A DNA stretch of 51,829 nucleotides, from positions 1 through 51,829 of the forward strand of contig JAIKXO010000018.1 of NCBI GenBank assembly GCA_024684065.1, read 5' to 3'. The DNA is from Lachnospiraceae bacterium (lineage in GTDB: Bacteria; Bacillota_A; Clostridia; Lachnospirales; Lachnospiraceae). This document shows positions 32,288-40,960 of the stretch, in pieces. How positions within the stretch are numbered: position 1 is the first letter of the stretch; each line of letters starts with the position of its first letter. Made by a program: the position numbers and the translations under genes. The notes beneath the pieces are model-generated. The model had not been told where the DNA came from. It worked only from the letters and a program-made list of their open reading frames with translations, and did not search any database.

Positions 32288-34120
32288 ATGACCGAAGCAA
32301 GAGAGGATATCAGAAATGTAGCAATCATCGCCCATGTAGACCATGGGAAGACTACGCTCGTCGACCAGCTGTTAAGGCAGAGCGGAGTCTTTCGGGAAAA
32401 TCAGGAGGTCGCTGAAAGGGTGATGGATTCAGGGGATATAGAAAGGGAAAGAGGGATCACCATACTTTCCAAGAATACCGCTGTTTCCTATAAAGGCATG
32501 AAGATCAACATAGTTGACACTCCGGGGCATGCCGATTTCGGAGGAGAGGTCGAGCGGGTGCTCAAAATGGTGGACGGGGCTATTCTTGTGGTGGATGCCT
32601 TTGAGGGAACCATGCCGCAGACAAGGTTCGTGTTAAAGAAGGCGCTTGCCCTGAAGCTTCCTATCATAGTCTGTGTCAACAAGGTTGACAGGGAGGAGGC
32701 AAGATGCGAAGAGGTGGTCGACGAGGTGCTGGAGCTTTTTATGGATCTGGACGTGGACGACAGGCAGCTTGACTGCCCCTTTATCTTTGCATCCGCAAAG
32801 CTCGGAAGATCCGGGACGGATTATAATAATCTGGGTCCTGATATGGCCCCGCTGTTTGACGCGGTGGTGGATTTCATACCTGCTCCCTCGGGGGATAAGG
32901 AGGCCGGGACCCAGGTGCTCATAAGCACCATAGATTATAATGATTATGTCGGAAGGATAGGCGTCGGGAAGGTTTCAAACGGCTATATCAGGGTGAACCA
33001 GGAGGCGGTCATCGTAAATGCCCACGAACCGGAAAACCAGAGGAAGGTAAAGATAAGCGCCCTGTATGAATATGACGGGCTCCGTAAGGTAAACGTAAAG
33101 GAGGCTACGGTAGGCCAGATAGTGGCAATTTCCGGTATCTCGGATATACACATCGGGGATACCATCTGCTCCGCCGAAAACCCGGAGCCCATTGAATTCC
33201 AGAAGATCTCGGAGCCGACCATAGCCATGACCTTCTGCGTGAACGATTCACCTTTAGCGGGAACAGAGGGAAAATACGTTACATCAAGGCACCTTCGGGA
33301 AAGGCTTTTCAAGGAGCTCAACACGGATGTCTCACTGAGGGTCGAGGAGACGGACACGACAGAAGCTTTCAAGGTATCCGGCAGAGGTGAACTGCATCTT
33401 TCGGTCCTCATAGAGAACATGAGGAGGGAGGGGTTCGAATTTGCCGTGAGTAAGGCTGAAGTCCTCTACAGGCAGGATTCCAAGGGGAGAAAGACGGAGC
33501 CAATGGAGCTTGCCTATGTGGATGTTCCTGAAGAGTATACCGGAATAGTCATAGAAAAGCTCGGATCAAGAAAAGGCGAGCTCCACAACATGTACCAGAT
33601 CACCGGCGGATATACCAGGATGGAATTTTCCATTCCCGCCAGAGGCCTTATAGGCTACCGCGGGGAGTTTATGACTGATACCAAGGGAAACGGTGTAATA
33701 AATACGGTTTTTGACGAATATGCCCCCTATAAGGGTGATATAACATACAGAAAGCAGGGTTCTCTCATAGCCTTTGAAAGCGGAGAGGCCGTAACCTATG
33801 GTCTTTATAATGCCCAGGAGAGAGGAACCCTCTTCATAGGTCCGGGCGAGAAGGTTTATTCGGGAATGGTGGTCGGACAGAACGGGAAGACCGAGGACGT
33901 GGAGATAAATGTCTGCAAGAAGAAGCAGCTTACAAATACCAGGGCTTCAGGCTCTGACGAGGCTTTAAGGCTTACGCCTCCGAAGATCTTAAGCCTTGAG
34001 CAGGCTCTTGAATTCATAGATTCGGATGAGCTTTTGGAGGTTACTCCGGAGAGCCTCAGGATAAGAAAGAAGATACTGGATCCTGTCCAGAGGAAGAGGG
34101 CAGGCTTCAGGAAGGAATAA
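32288..34120 (+). CDS. typA: Ribosome-associated GTPase TypA/BipA
   Basis: A 610-residue translational GTPase. G motifs are AHVDHGKTTLVDQLL, RGITI, DTPGHADFGGEVER and NKVDRE; EF-G-like domains follow and a TypA-specific C-terminal domain (GSDEALRLTPPKILSLEQALEFI). It assists 50S assembly and adaptation to stress. A small inverted repeat (TTGACcaatataGTCAA) lies just upstream of the ribosome site AGAGGAG; whether it is regulatory is unknown. Confidence 0.97.
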   Translation: MTEAREDIRNVAIIAHVDHGKTTLVDQLLRQSGVFRENQEVAERVMDSGDIERERGITILSKNTAVSYKGMKINIVDTPGHADFGGEVERVLKMVDGAILVVDAFEGTMPQTRFVLKKALALKLPIIVCVNKVDREEARCEEVVDEVLELFMDLDVDDRQLDCPFIFASAKLGRSGTDYNNLGPDMAPLFDAVVDFIPAPSGDKEAGTQVLISTIDYNDYVGRIGVGKVSNGYIRVNQEAVIVNAHEPENQRKVKISALYEYDGLRKVNVKEATVGQIVAISGISDIHIGDTICSAENPEPIEFQKISEPTIAMTFCVNDSPLAGTEGKYVTSRHLRERLFKELNTDVSLRVEETDTTEAFKVSGRGELHLSVLIENMRREGFEFAVSKAEVLYRQDSKGRKTEPMELAYVDVPEEYTGIVIEKLGSRKGELHNMYQITGGYTRMEFSIPARGLIGYRGEFMTDTKGNGVINTVFDEYAPYKGDITYRKQGSLIAFESGEAVTYGLYNAQERGTLFIGPGEKVYSGMVVGQNGKTEDVEINVCKKKQLTNTRASGSDEALRLTPPKILSLEQALEFIDSDELLEVTPESLRIRKKILDPVQRKRAGFRKE

Positions 34121-34168
34121 CCTACAGCGGGTAAATAATGAGAAGCCCGCGGTACCCCTTTATTTTTT
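34121..34168 (+). terminator. Possible weak terminator after typA
   Basis: GCGGG (in ACAGCGGG) can pair with CCCGC (34147-34151) across a 14-nt loop, followed by GGTACCCC and TTTATTTTTT. The stem is short, so read-through into the ABC genes is likely. Confidence 0.35.
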
Positions 34169-34188
34169 GGTTTTATGAGGACAGTTTC

Positions 34189-35940
34189 ATGCTTAAAACG
34201 CTGGGAGCCCAGATAAAAGAATACAAAACGGCTGCTTTAATAACACCGTTATTTATGATCTTAGAGGCTTTTTTCGAGACAATTACCCCGCTTCTTATGT
34301 CGGAGCTTGTGGACAATGGCGTAAATGTGCCGGGCGGGAATATGGACTATATCATAAAGACAGGTCTTATCATGCTCCTCATGGCCGCTCTGGGGCTTGT
34401 TTCGGGTGTGCTCGGAGGCTTTTCCGCGGCCACGGCCTCTACGGGATTTGCAAAGAACATCCGCAAGGCCATGAATGACAACATCCAGCGCTTCTCCTTC
34501 TCGAACATCGACAGATTTTCGACCGCTGGGCTTGTGACAAGGCTTACGACCGATGTTACCAATGTCCAGAACGCCTTTCAGATGATACTCAGGATGTGCA
34601 TAAGGGCGCCTTTTTCCCTTATCTTCGCGATGTGCGCGGCCTTTATCGTATCAAAGAGGGTTGCAAGCGTATATCTTATCGCTGTCTGCATCCTTGCCGT
34701 GGTACTCGCGCTTATCGTGAGGGCGGCCATGGGGAGCTTTAAGAAGGTCTTTGAACGGTATGACGACCTGAATGCAACGATACAGGAAAACGTCGGAGCC
34801 ATAAGGGTCGTAAAATCCTTTGTCCGGGAGGACTATGAGATAGAGAGGATGGACAAAGCCTCCGGCGCCATCTACAAGCTCTTTCTGAAGGCGGAGGGAA
34901 TAGTCGTTTTAAACGCTCCCGTCATGATGCTCGCAGTGGATACCTGTATCCTCGTTATAGGCTGGCTGGGGGCGAGGATGATAGTGTCGGATGAACTTAC
35001 GACCGGCGACCTTATGGCGCTTTTCTCATACTGCATGAATATACTTATGAATTTGATGATGGTCTCCATGATCTTCGTGATGATATCCATGTCGATAGCA
35101 AGCGGCGAGCGTATCTGTGAGGTGATCAATGAGGAGCCTGAGATAAAGAATCCCGCAAATCCCCGCTATGAGGTGAAGGACGGGGGGATCATCTTTGATG
35201 ATGTTGATTTTACCTACAACAAAGAAGGGCATGGGGCGCCCGTTCTTAAGGATATAAGCCTTGCGATCGATTCGGGGGAGACGATCGGAGTCATCGGAGG
35301 CACCGGCTCCGGAAAGTCATCCTTTGCAAACCTTATTAGCAGGCTCTACGATCCGATCCAGGGAAAGGTTTTAGTCGGGGGCAGGGATGTCCGGGAATAC
35401 GATCTTGAGACCTTAAGGAACAGCGTCGCGATGGTGCTTCAGACCAATGTTCTTTTTTCGGGGACGATACTTGAGAACCTGCGCTGGGGAAACAGGGACG
35501 CAACCAGAGAGGAATGCGTTGAAGCATGTAAGTTAGCATGTGCGGACGAGTTTATCGAAAATTTCCCGGACAAATATGACACCTATATCGAACAGGGCGG
35601 AACAAACGTATCGGGAGGCCAGAAGCAGAGGCTCTGTATCGCGAGGGCTCTTCTTAAGAAACCGAAGATCCTTATCCTTGATGATTCGACTTCTGCTGTC
35701 GACACGGCTACGGATGCAAAGATAAGAAGATCGTTTCTCTGTGAGATCCCGGATGTTACTAAGATAATCATCTCTCAAAGGGTTTCCTCGGTGGAGGATG
35801 CCGACAGGATAATCGTTTTTGACGAGGGAAGGATAAACGGGTTTGATACCCATGAAAATCTCCTTAAGAGCAATGAGATATACAGGGAGGTTTACGAGTC
35901 ACAGACGGGAGGAACGGGTGATTTCGATATGCCCACATGA
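34189..35940 (+). CDS. Heterodimeric ABC exporter, subunit with degenerate ATP site
   Basis: A 583-residue half-transporter with six membrane helices and a C-terminal nucleotide-binding domain. Walker A is GGTGSGKSS and the signature VSGGQKQRL is intact. Walker B ends LILDDSTSAVD with Asp replacing the catalytic Glu. The H-loop reads IISQRVSS, so the switch His is replaced by Gln. These are hallmarks of the impaired site in heterodimeric exporters such as TM287/288 or BmrCD. ATG 34189 is chosen because GAGG lies eight bases upstream; the frame is open back to 34138. It pairs with the gene at 36092. Substrate cannot be told from sequence. Confidence 0.9.
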   Translation: MLKTLGAQIKEYKTAALITPLFMILEAFFETITPLLMSELVDNGVNVPGGNMDYIIKTGLIMLLMAALGLVSGVLGGFSAATASTGFAKNIRKAMNDNIQRFSFSNIDRFSTAGLVTRLTTDVTNVQNAFQMILRMCIRAPFSLIFAMCAAFIVSKRVASVYLIAVCILAVVLALIVRAAMGSFKKVFERYDDLNATIQENVGAIRVVKSFVREDYEIERMDKASGAIYKLFLKAEGIVVLNAPVMMLAVDTCILVIGWLGARMIVSDELTTGDLMALFSYCMNILMNLMMVSMIFVMISMSIASGERICEVINEEPEIKNPANPRYEVKDGGIIFDDVDFTYNKEGHGAPVLKDISLAIDSGETIGVIGGTGSGKSSFANLISRLYDPIQGKVLVGGRDVREYDLETLRNSVAMVLQTNVLFSGTILENLRWGNRDATREECVEACKLACADEFIENFPDKYDTYIEQGGTNVSGGQKQRLCIARALLKKPKILILDDSTSAVDTATDAKIRRSFLCEIPDVTKIIISQRVSSVEDADRIIVFDEGRINGFDTHENLLKSNEIYREVYESQTGGTGDFDMPT

Positions 35941-36058
35941 CGGGGATGTAAGGCTGCCTGATCGTAGAAGGTGAGCGGCCCGGCTTTAACCTGCCGGCAT
36001 AAACAGTTTGTATGCTTAAGGGAGCCCACGACTCTGAAGAGGGTATGTCAGATATTTC

Positions 36059-36074
36059 AGGGGCAAAAACCCCT
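36059..36074. promoter_or_regulatory. Hairpin in the leader of the second ABC gene
   Basis: AGGGG-CAAAAA-CCCCT followed by TTCA lies 18 nt upstream of the start codon and 5 nt before AGAGGAG. It could be a processing or attenuation hairpin controlling the ratio of the two half-transporters. Confidence 0.4.
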
Positions 36075-36091
36075 TTCAATAGAGGAGTAAA

Positions 36092-38014
36092 ATGGCAGAA
36101 CAGAATGTTAAAGAAGTAAAAATGGGAAGAGGCCGCCACGTCGGCCCGAGGCCCAAGGTGGATAATCCCGGAAAGATATTAAAGAGGGTGGTAAACTACG
36201 TCCTCAAGGATTACAGGATCCACCTGATAGTCGTTATCATCGGGATTACGGGAGGCGTACTCTGTAACGTAAAGGGGATGATGTTTACGAAAACCCTGGT
36301 GGATGATTATATCACTCCCCTTATCGGGCAGGCTTCCCCCGACTTTTCCCCGCTTAAGAGCGCGATACTCCGGATGGCGGCCATCTACCTTGTCGGTATC
36401 GCCTGTGTTTTTGTGCAGAACAAGACAATGATATACGTCACCCAGGGGACATTAAAGAAGATCCGGCAGGAACTGTTTTCAAAGATGGAAAGGCTTCCTG
36501 TTAAGTATTTCGACACTCATTCCCATGGCGATATAATGTCTGTCTATACAAATGATGTAGACACTTTACGACAGATGATAGCCCAGGCCATGCCGCAGTT
36601 TCTAAACAGCGCGATCACCATAGTAAGCGTTCTGTCAAGCATGATAATCCTGAGCCTTCCGCTTACCTTTGTGACACTTTTTATGGTGGCGGTAATGCTG
36701 TTTGCGTCCTCGAAGGCCGCAAAAAAGAGCGGTGAGTTCTTTATTCTCCAGCAGAAGAATCTGGGAGCCATAAACGGGCATATCGAGGAGATGATGAACG
36801 GACAGAAGGTCGTCAAGGTGTTCTGCCATGAGAAGGAGAGTAAGGAAAGGTTTGACAGACTGAACGAAGAGCTTTTTGAGAGCGCAAAGAACGCAAACCA
36901 GTTTGTAAACATCCTGGGCCCTCTTAATTCACAGCTTTCCAATGTGAGCTATGTCCTCTGCGCCCTCGTTGGCGGGGTGCTTGCGCTCGGAGGCATCGGA
37001 GGCTTCACCCTCGGCAGTCTTGCAAGCTATCTTTCGCTTAATAAAAGCATCAATATGCCTATCAACCAGATAAGCCAGCAGTTTAACAGCATAGTAATGG
37101 CTCTTGCGGGCGCGGAGAGGATCTTTAAGCTGATGGATGAGGAGCCGGAGCCGGATGACGGCTATGTCACTCTGGTCAATGCCGGATATGAGGACGGAGA
37201 GCTTAAGGAATCATCCGAGAGGACAGGCCTCTGGGCCTGGAAGCATTATCATAAGGACAACGGAACGACTACCTATGTTGAGCTTAAAGGGGATGTGGTC
37301 TTTGATGATGTTGATTTCGGCTATACCGATGATAAGCTCGTGCTGCATAATATAGATCTGTTTGCGACCCCGGGGCAGAAGATCGCCTTTGTAGGGTCTA
37401 CGGGAGCAGGGAAGACAACCATTACAAATCTTATAAACCGCTTTTATGATATTCAGGACGGAAAGATCCGGTATGACGGGATAAACATCAACAAGATAAA
37501 GAAGGATGACCTGAGGCACTCACTGGGAATGGTCCTTCAGGATACCCATCTTTTCACGGGGACCGTCATGGAGAATATCAGATACGGACGTCTTGATGCC
37601 ACCGATGAGGAGGTAATTGCCGCGGCGAAGCTTGCCAATGCCCACGGATTCATAACAAGGCTTCCGGACGGGTATGATACGCTTCTTAAGGGCGACGGCG
37701 CAAGCCTTTCCCAGGGCCAGAGGCAGCTTTTGTCAATCGCGAGGGCGGCGGTAGCGGATCCGCCGGTGCTCATCCTTGATGAGGCGACCTCTTCAATAGA
37801 TACCAGGACGGAAAAGCTTGTTCAGGCCGGGATGGACAGGCTCATGAACGGCCGTACCACCTTTGTCATAGCCCACAGGCTTGCTACGATAAGGAACAGT
37901 GACTGTATCATGGTTCTTGAGAAAGGCAGGATTATAGAACGGGGAACTCATGAGCAGCTGATGGAGGAAAAGGGGAAGTACTACGGGCTTTATACCGGTA
38001 ACAGGATCGCTTAG
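36092..38014 (+). CDS. Heterodimeric ABC exporter, catalytically competent subunit
   Basis: A 640-residue half-transporter. Walker A is GSTGAGKTT. Walker B ends LILDEATSSID with the catalytic Glu, and the H-loop is VIAHRLAT. The signature is LSQGQRQLL, with Gln in place of the first Gly of LSGGQ. Combined with the first subunit, one composite site (this Walker A/B plus VSGGQ) is consensus and the other is degenerate. Residues 345-385 form an acidic insertion before the nucleotide-binding domain (EPDDGYVTLVNAGYEDGELK). Starts with AGAGGAG nine bases upstream, 151 nt after the partner gene. Confidence 0.92.
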   Translation: MAEQNVKEVKMGRGRHVGPRPKVDNPGKILKRVVNYVLKDYRIHLIVVIIGITGGVLCNVKGMMFTKTLVDDYITPLIGQASPDFSPLKSAILRMAAIYLVGIACVFVQNKTMIYVTQGTLKKIRQELFSKMERLPVKYFDTHSHGDIMSVYTNDVDTLRQMIAQAMPQFLNSAITIVSVLSSMIILSLPLTFVTLFMVAVMLFASSKAAKKSGEFFILQQKNLGAINGHIEEMMNGQKVVKVFCHEKESKERFDRLNEELFESAKNANQFVNILGPLNSQLSNVSYVLCALVGGVLALGGIGGFTLGSLASYLSLNKSINMPINQISQQFNSIVMALAGAERIFKLMDEEPEPDDGYVTLVNAGYEDGELKESSERTGLWAWKHYHKDNGTTTYVELKGDVVFDDVDFGYTDDKLVLHNIDLFATPGQKIAFVGSTGAGKTTITNLINRFYDIQDGKIRYDGININKIKKDDLRHSLGMVLQDTHLFTGTVMENIRYGRLDATDEEVIAAAKLANAHGFITRLPDGYDTLLKGDGASLSQGQRQLLSIARAAVADPPVLILDEATSSIDTRTEKLVQAGMDRLMNGRTTFVIAHRLATIRNSDCIMVLEKGRIIERGTHEQLMEEKGKYYGLYTGNRIA

Positions 38015-38037
38015 ACTGTCGTGTTATAAAAAGCGAA

Positions 38038-38066
38038 TTGAATAAAACGGCTTATTTTGATATACT
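38038..38066 (+). promoter_or_regulatory. Promoter of the ROK kinase gene
   Basis: TTGAAT (38038-38043) and TATACT (38061-38066) with 17-bp spacing; predicted start near 38073, 20 nt upstream of the ATG. Confidence 0.7.
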
Positions 38067-38092
38067 GTAAAAAACTGTTAGGAGGTACTGCT

Positions 38093-38968
38093 ATGTTATA
38101 TGGTGCATTGGAAGCCGGCGGGACCAAGATGGTATGCGCGCTGGGGGATGAGAACGGAAAGATACTGGAACAGACATCCATAAAGACGACCGTACCGCAG
38201 GAAACTCTTCCTCAGATCGCGGAATACTTTAAGGACAAGGATATTAAGGCTCTCGGCATAGCCTGCTTCGGTCCGATAGATCTGAACAGGGATTCAAAGA
38301 CCTACGGTTATATTACATCTACGCCCAAGACACCCTGGATCAACTGTGACATAGTTGGTTATCTTAAAAAGGAACTGAACGTACCCATAGGCTTTGACAC
38401 GGATGTTAACGGTTCGCTTCTGGGAGAAGTCACCTACGGTGATTCAAAGGGGCTGTCCGACGTCGTGTATTTTACGATCGGGACGGGAATCGGGGCAGGA
38501 ATAATGTCCAACGGAAAGCTCTTACACGGGATGCTCCATCCGGAGGCAGGGCATATGATCATGGCCAGGGTCGAAGGGGATGACTATAAAGGGCACTGTC
38601 CTTTCCACGAAAGCTGTTTTGAAGGAATGGCTTCCGGTCCTGCCATCGAGGAAAGATGGGGCAGGAAGGCGATCGATCTTTCGGACACGGATGAGGTCTG
38701 GGAGCTTGAGGCTGAATACATTTCGCAGGCACTTATGAATATCGTCTGTGTGCTTTCTCCGAAGAGGATAATCTTAGGCGGGGGCGTGATGCATCAGATG
38801 CAGATCTTTGAGCTCGTGAGGAAGAAGCTTAAGGAAAAGCTCAATGATTATATAAAGGCCAAGGAGCTTTACGACCTGGAGAGCTACATAGTTCCCGCGA
38901 GCCTGCATGACGATCAGGGCATCATGGGATGCATAAAGCTTGCGATTGACAGTGTCGGGAACGGATGA
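38093..38968 (+). CDS. ROK-family fructokinase-like sugar kinase
   Basis: A 291-residue ROK kinase. ATP-binding GALEAGGTKMVCALGD opens the protein; catalytic Asp lies in GFDTDVNGSLLGE. The zinc-binding region is GHCPFHESCFEGMASGPAI with His/Cys ligands, and LGGGVM closes the fold. It most resembles the Bacillus YdhR/GmuE type that phosphorylates fructose. ATG 38093 follows AGGAGG by nine bases; the frame extends 12 codons further upstream, overlapping the promoter. Monocistronic. Confidence 0.88.
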   Translation: MLYGALEAGGTKMVCALGDENGKILEQTSIKTTVPQETLPQIAEYFKDKDIKALGIACFGPIDLNRDSKTYGYITSTPKTPWINCDIVGYLKKELNVPIGFDTDVNGSLLGEVTYGDSKGLSDVVYFTIGTGIGAGIMSNGKLLHGMLHPEAGHMIMARVEGDDYKGHCPFHESCFEGMASGPAIEERWGRKAIDLSDTDEVWELEAEYISQALMNIVCVLSPKRIILGGGVMHQMQIFELVRKKLKEKLNDYIKAKELYDLESYIVPASLHDDQGIMGCIKLAIDSVGNG

Positions 38969-39036
38969 TATATTCACTTTAGATTTCGACGGAATATAGG
39001 AGATAAAGGATTCTGATATTTTGCAAGTAATATTTT

Positions 39037-39132
39037 ATTGCTGAAGATATGTAAAAACACATTATTTTCGGTCCCAAAGCTTTTGAAGAAAAAACTTTGG
39101 AAGACGACAGATACTATATTCAAAAACTTTGT
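39037..39132. repeat. Family A repeat upstream of dapA
   Basis: An ATTGCTGAAGATATGT...ACATTATTTTCGG hairpin with decayed arms is followed by TCCC and a terminal module (CAAAGCTTTTGAAG to ATTCAAAAACTTTGT). The element runs directly into the dapA ribosome site TTTGGAGGG. Confidence 0.85.
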
Positions 39133-39146
39133 TTGGAGGGATGAGT

Positions 39147-40031
39147 ATGGCTATTTTTAAAGGTTCAGGCGTAGCGATCTGTACGCCATTTAAGAAAGAC
39201 GGACAGGTGGATTTCGAAAGGTTCACCGAACAGATCGAGTATCAGATAGAAGGCGGGACGGATGCTATCATTGTGTGCGGGACTACGGGCGAGTCTTCCT
39301 GCTTAAGCCATGAGGAGCATACCGCCGTGATCAGGCACTGCGTAGAGGTGGTTAACAGGCGGATACCGGTTGTTGCGGGCGCGGGCTCAAACTGCACGGA
39401 CGAAGCCGTGTTCAGATCCAAAGAAGCCGAAAAAGCGGGTGCCGATGCCCTTTTGGTTGTAACGCCTTATTATAACAAATCCACGCAGAAGAGTCTTATC
39501 GAGCATTACAGGATAGTGGCGGAAAGCTCTGATCTGCCGGTGATCATGTATAACGTTCCCAGCAGGACGGGGTTAAATATCGCACCCGAGACTGCCGCGT
39601 ATCTTTGCAAAAATGTTGAGAATATAGTGGGCATAAAGGAAGCCAGCGGCAATATCTCCCAGATCGCGAAGCTTATGAGCATGGCAGACGGAAAGGTAGA
39701 GCTCTATTCCGGAAATGACGATGAGATAACTCCCATTATGTCACTTGGCGGGCTCGGGGTTATTTCCGTAATTGCAAACATTGCTCCTAAACAGACCCAT
39801 GACATTGCGGCAAGCTTCTTAGAGGGCGATCCTGCAAAGAGCATGGAGCTTCAGCTTAAGGCAATTCCTCTGTGTAACGCGCTGTTCTGTGAGGTCAACC
39901 CCATGCCGGTAAAGAAGGCATTAGAGCTGCAGGGAAGGGATACAGGCGTACTGAGGCGGCCTTTATGTGAGATAGAGCCCGAGCATACGGAGCTGCTTAC
40001 GAAGGCCATGAAAGAGTACGGAGTTTTATGA
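39147..40031 (+). CDS. dapA: 4-hydroxy-tetrahydrodipicolinate synthase
   Basis: A 294-residue class I aldolase of the DapA family. Schiff-base Lys lies in VGIKEASGN, the proton-relay Tyr in YNVPSRTG, and the pyruvate-binding GTTGESS near residue 45. It condenses pyruvate with aspartate semialdehyde for lysine and peptidoglycan synthesis. The ATG at 39147 has GGAGG seven bases upstream and is preferred over ATG 39141 and TTG 39129. The next gene, dapB, performs the following step. Confidence 0.96.
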   Translation: MAIFKGSGVAICTPFKKDGQVDFERFTEQIEYQIEGGTDAIIVCGTTGESSCLSHEEHTAVIRHCVEVVNRRIPVVAGAGSNCTDEAVFRSKEAEKAGADALLVVTPYYNKSTQKSLIEHYRIVAESSDLPVIMYNVPSRTGLNIAPETAAYLCKNVENIVGIKEASGNISQIAKLMSMADGKVELYSGNDDEITPIMSLGGLGVISVIANIAPKQTHDIAASFLEGDPAKSMELQLKAIPLCNALFCEVNPMPVKKALELQGRDTGVLRRPLCEIEPEHTELLTKAMKEYGVL

Positions 40032-40094
40032 CCGTATCGGATCACTTTTGGCCCTCACATCATTTTATGTTTTAATAAGGACTGGTTTTGCTGT

Positions 40095-40850
40095 ATGGTT
40101 AAGATTATTTTACACGGCTGTAACGGAAGAATGGGCAGGATAGTGTCGGAGCTTGCAAAGGAAGACGAAGGCATAAGCATCGTTTCCGGAGTAGATATAG
40201 CGGGAGGACAGCCCTCGGAATATCCGGTTTACAAGGATATTATGGACTGCGATACAGAGGCTGACGCAGTGGTTGATTTCGGAAATGCGGCAGCAGTCGG
40301 AAAGGTCATAGATTTCTGCCTCGATAAGGGGATCCCCCTGATCGAGTGTACGACCGGGCTTTCTCCTGAGGATGAAGAGAAGCTTTCAAAGGCTTCCGAA
40401 AAGATCGCCGTGCTTAAAAGCGCAAATATGTCTCTTGGGATAAATGTGCTTCAGAAGGCCCTTAAACAGATAAGCAGGGTCCTTTATGAGTCGGGGTTTG
40501 ACATCGAGATAGTGGAAAAGCACCACCGGATGAAGCTTGATGCGCCGAGCGGCACAGCCATTGCCCTGGGGGATACGATAAAAGAAGCTTTGGATACCGA
40601 AGTCGATTATGTTTATGACAGAAGCGGCAGGAGGGAAAAACGGAGCAACAGGGAGATCGGATTTTCCGCGGTAAGGGGCGGAACCATAACCGGTGACCAT
40701 GACATTATCTTTGCCGGGCAGGACGAGGTGATAACTTTAAGTCACAGAGCCTATTCCAGAGCGATCTTCGGCAAAGGCGCGATCGCTGCCGCTAAGTTTA
40801 TCGCGGGAAGGGATCCGGGCTATTATTCGATGTCCGATGTCATCGGATAG
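40095..40850 (+). CDS. dapB: 4-hydroxy-tetrahydrodipicolinate reductase
   Basis: A 251-residue DapB. Nucleotide-binding HGCNGRMGRIV is at the N-terminus, followed by ECTTGL-type CTTGLSPEDEEKL. The substrate-binding EKHHRMKLDAPSGTA motif contains the catalytic His/Lys pair, and VRGGTITGDHDIIFAG is also conserved. It reduces the DapA product with NAD(P)H. Separated from dapA by 63 bp; the ribosome site AAGGA is rather far (about 13 nt) from the ATG. A terminator follows. Confidence 0.96.
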   Translation: MVKIILHGCNGRMGRIVSELAKEDEGISIVSGVDIAGGQPSEYPVYKDIMDCDTEADAVVDFGNAAAVGKVIDFCLDKGIPLIECTTGLSPEDEEKLSKASEKIAVLKSANMSLGINVLQKALKQISRVLYESGFDIEIVEKHHRMKLDAPSGTAIALGDTIKEALDTEVDYVYDRSGRREKRSNREIGFSAVRGGTITGDHDIIFAGQDEVITLSHRAYSRAIFGKGAIAAAKFIAGRDPGYYSMSDVIG

Positions 40851-40873
40851 GATGAGAAACAGTTAGAATGCGC

Positions 40874-40897
40874 AAAGACCCGATGTGGGTCTTTTTG
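40874..40897 (+). terminator. Rho-independent terminator after dapB
   Basis: AAAGACCC (40874-40881) pairs with GGGTCTTT (40887-40894), loop GATGT, with further T residues; outer bases CGC/GCG extend the stem. Confidence 0.85.
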
Positions 40898-40909
40898 CGT
40901 TTTATATAG

Positions 40910-40945
40910 CCAAAGCACACGATTTGCTTCGCAAATCGGTGCAGG
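40910..40945. repeat. Family B element, third hairpin only
   Basis: CCAAAGCACACGATTTGCTT followed by CGCAAATCGGTGCAGGCGG is the last hairpin of the family B element. It lies between the dapB terminator and fbp, ending about 6 nt before the fbp ribosome site. Confidence 0.75.
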
Positions 40946-40960
40946 CGGATGAGGGTTTTT

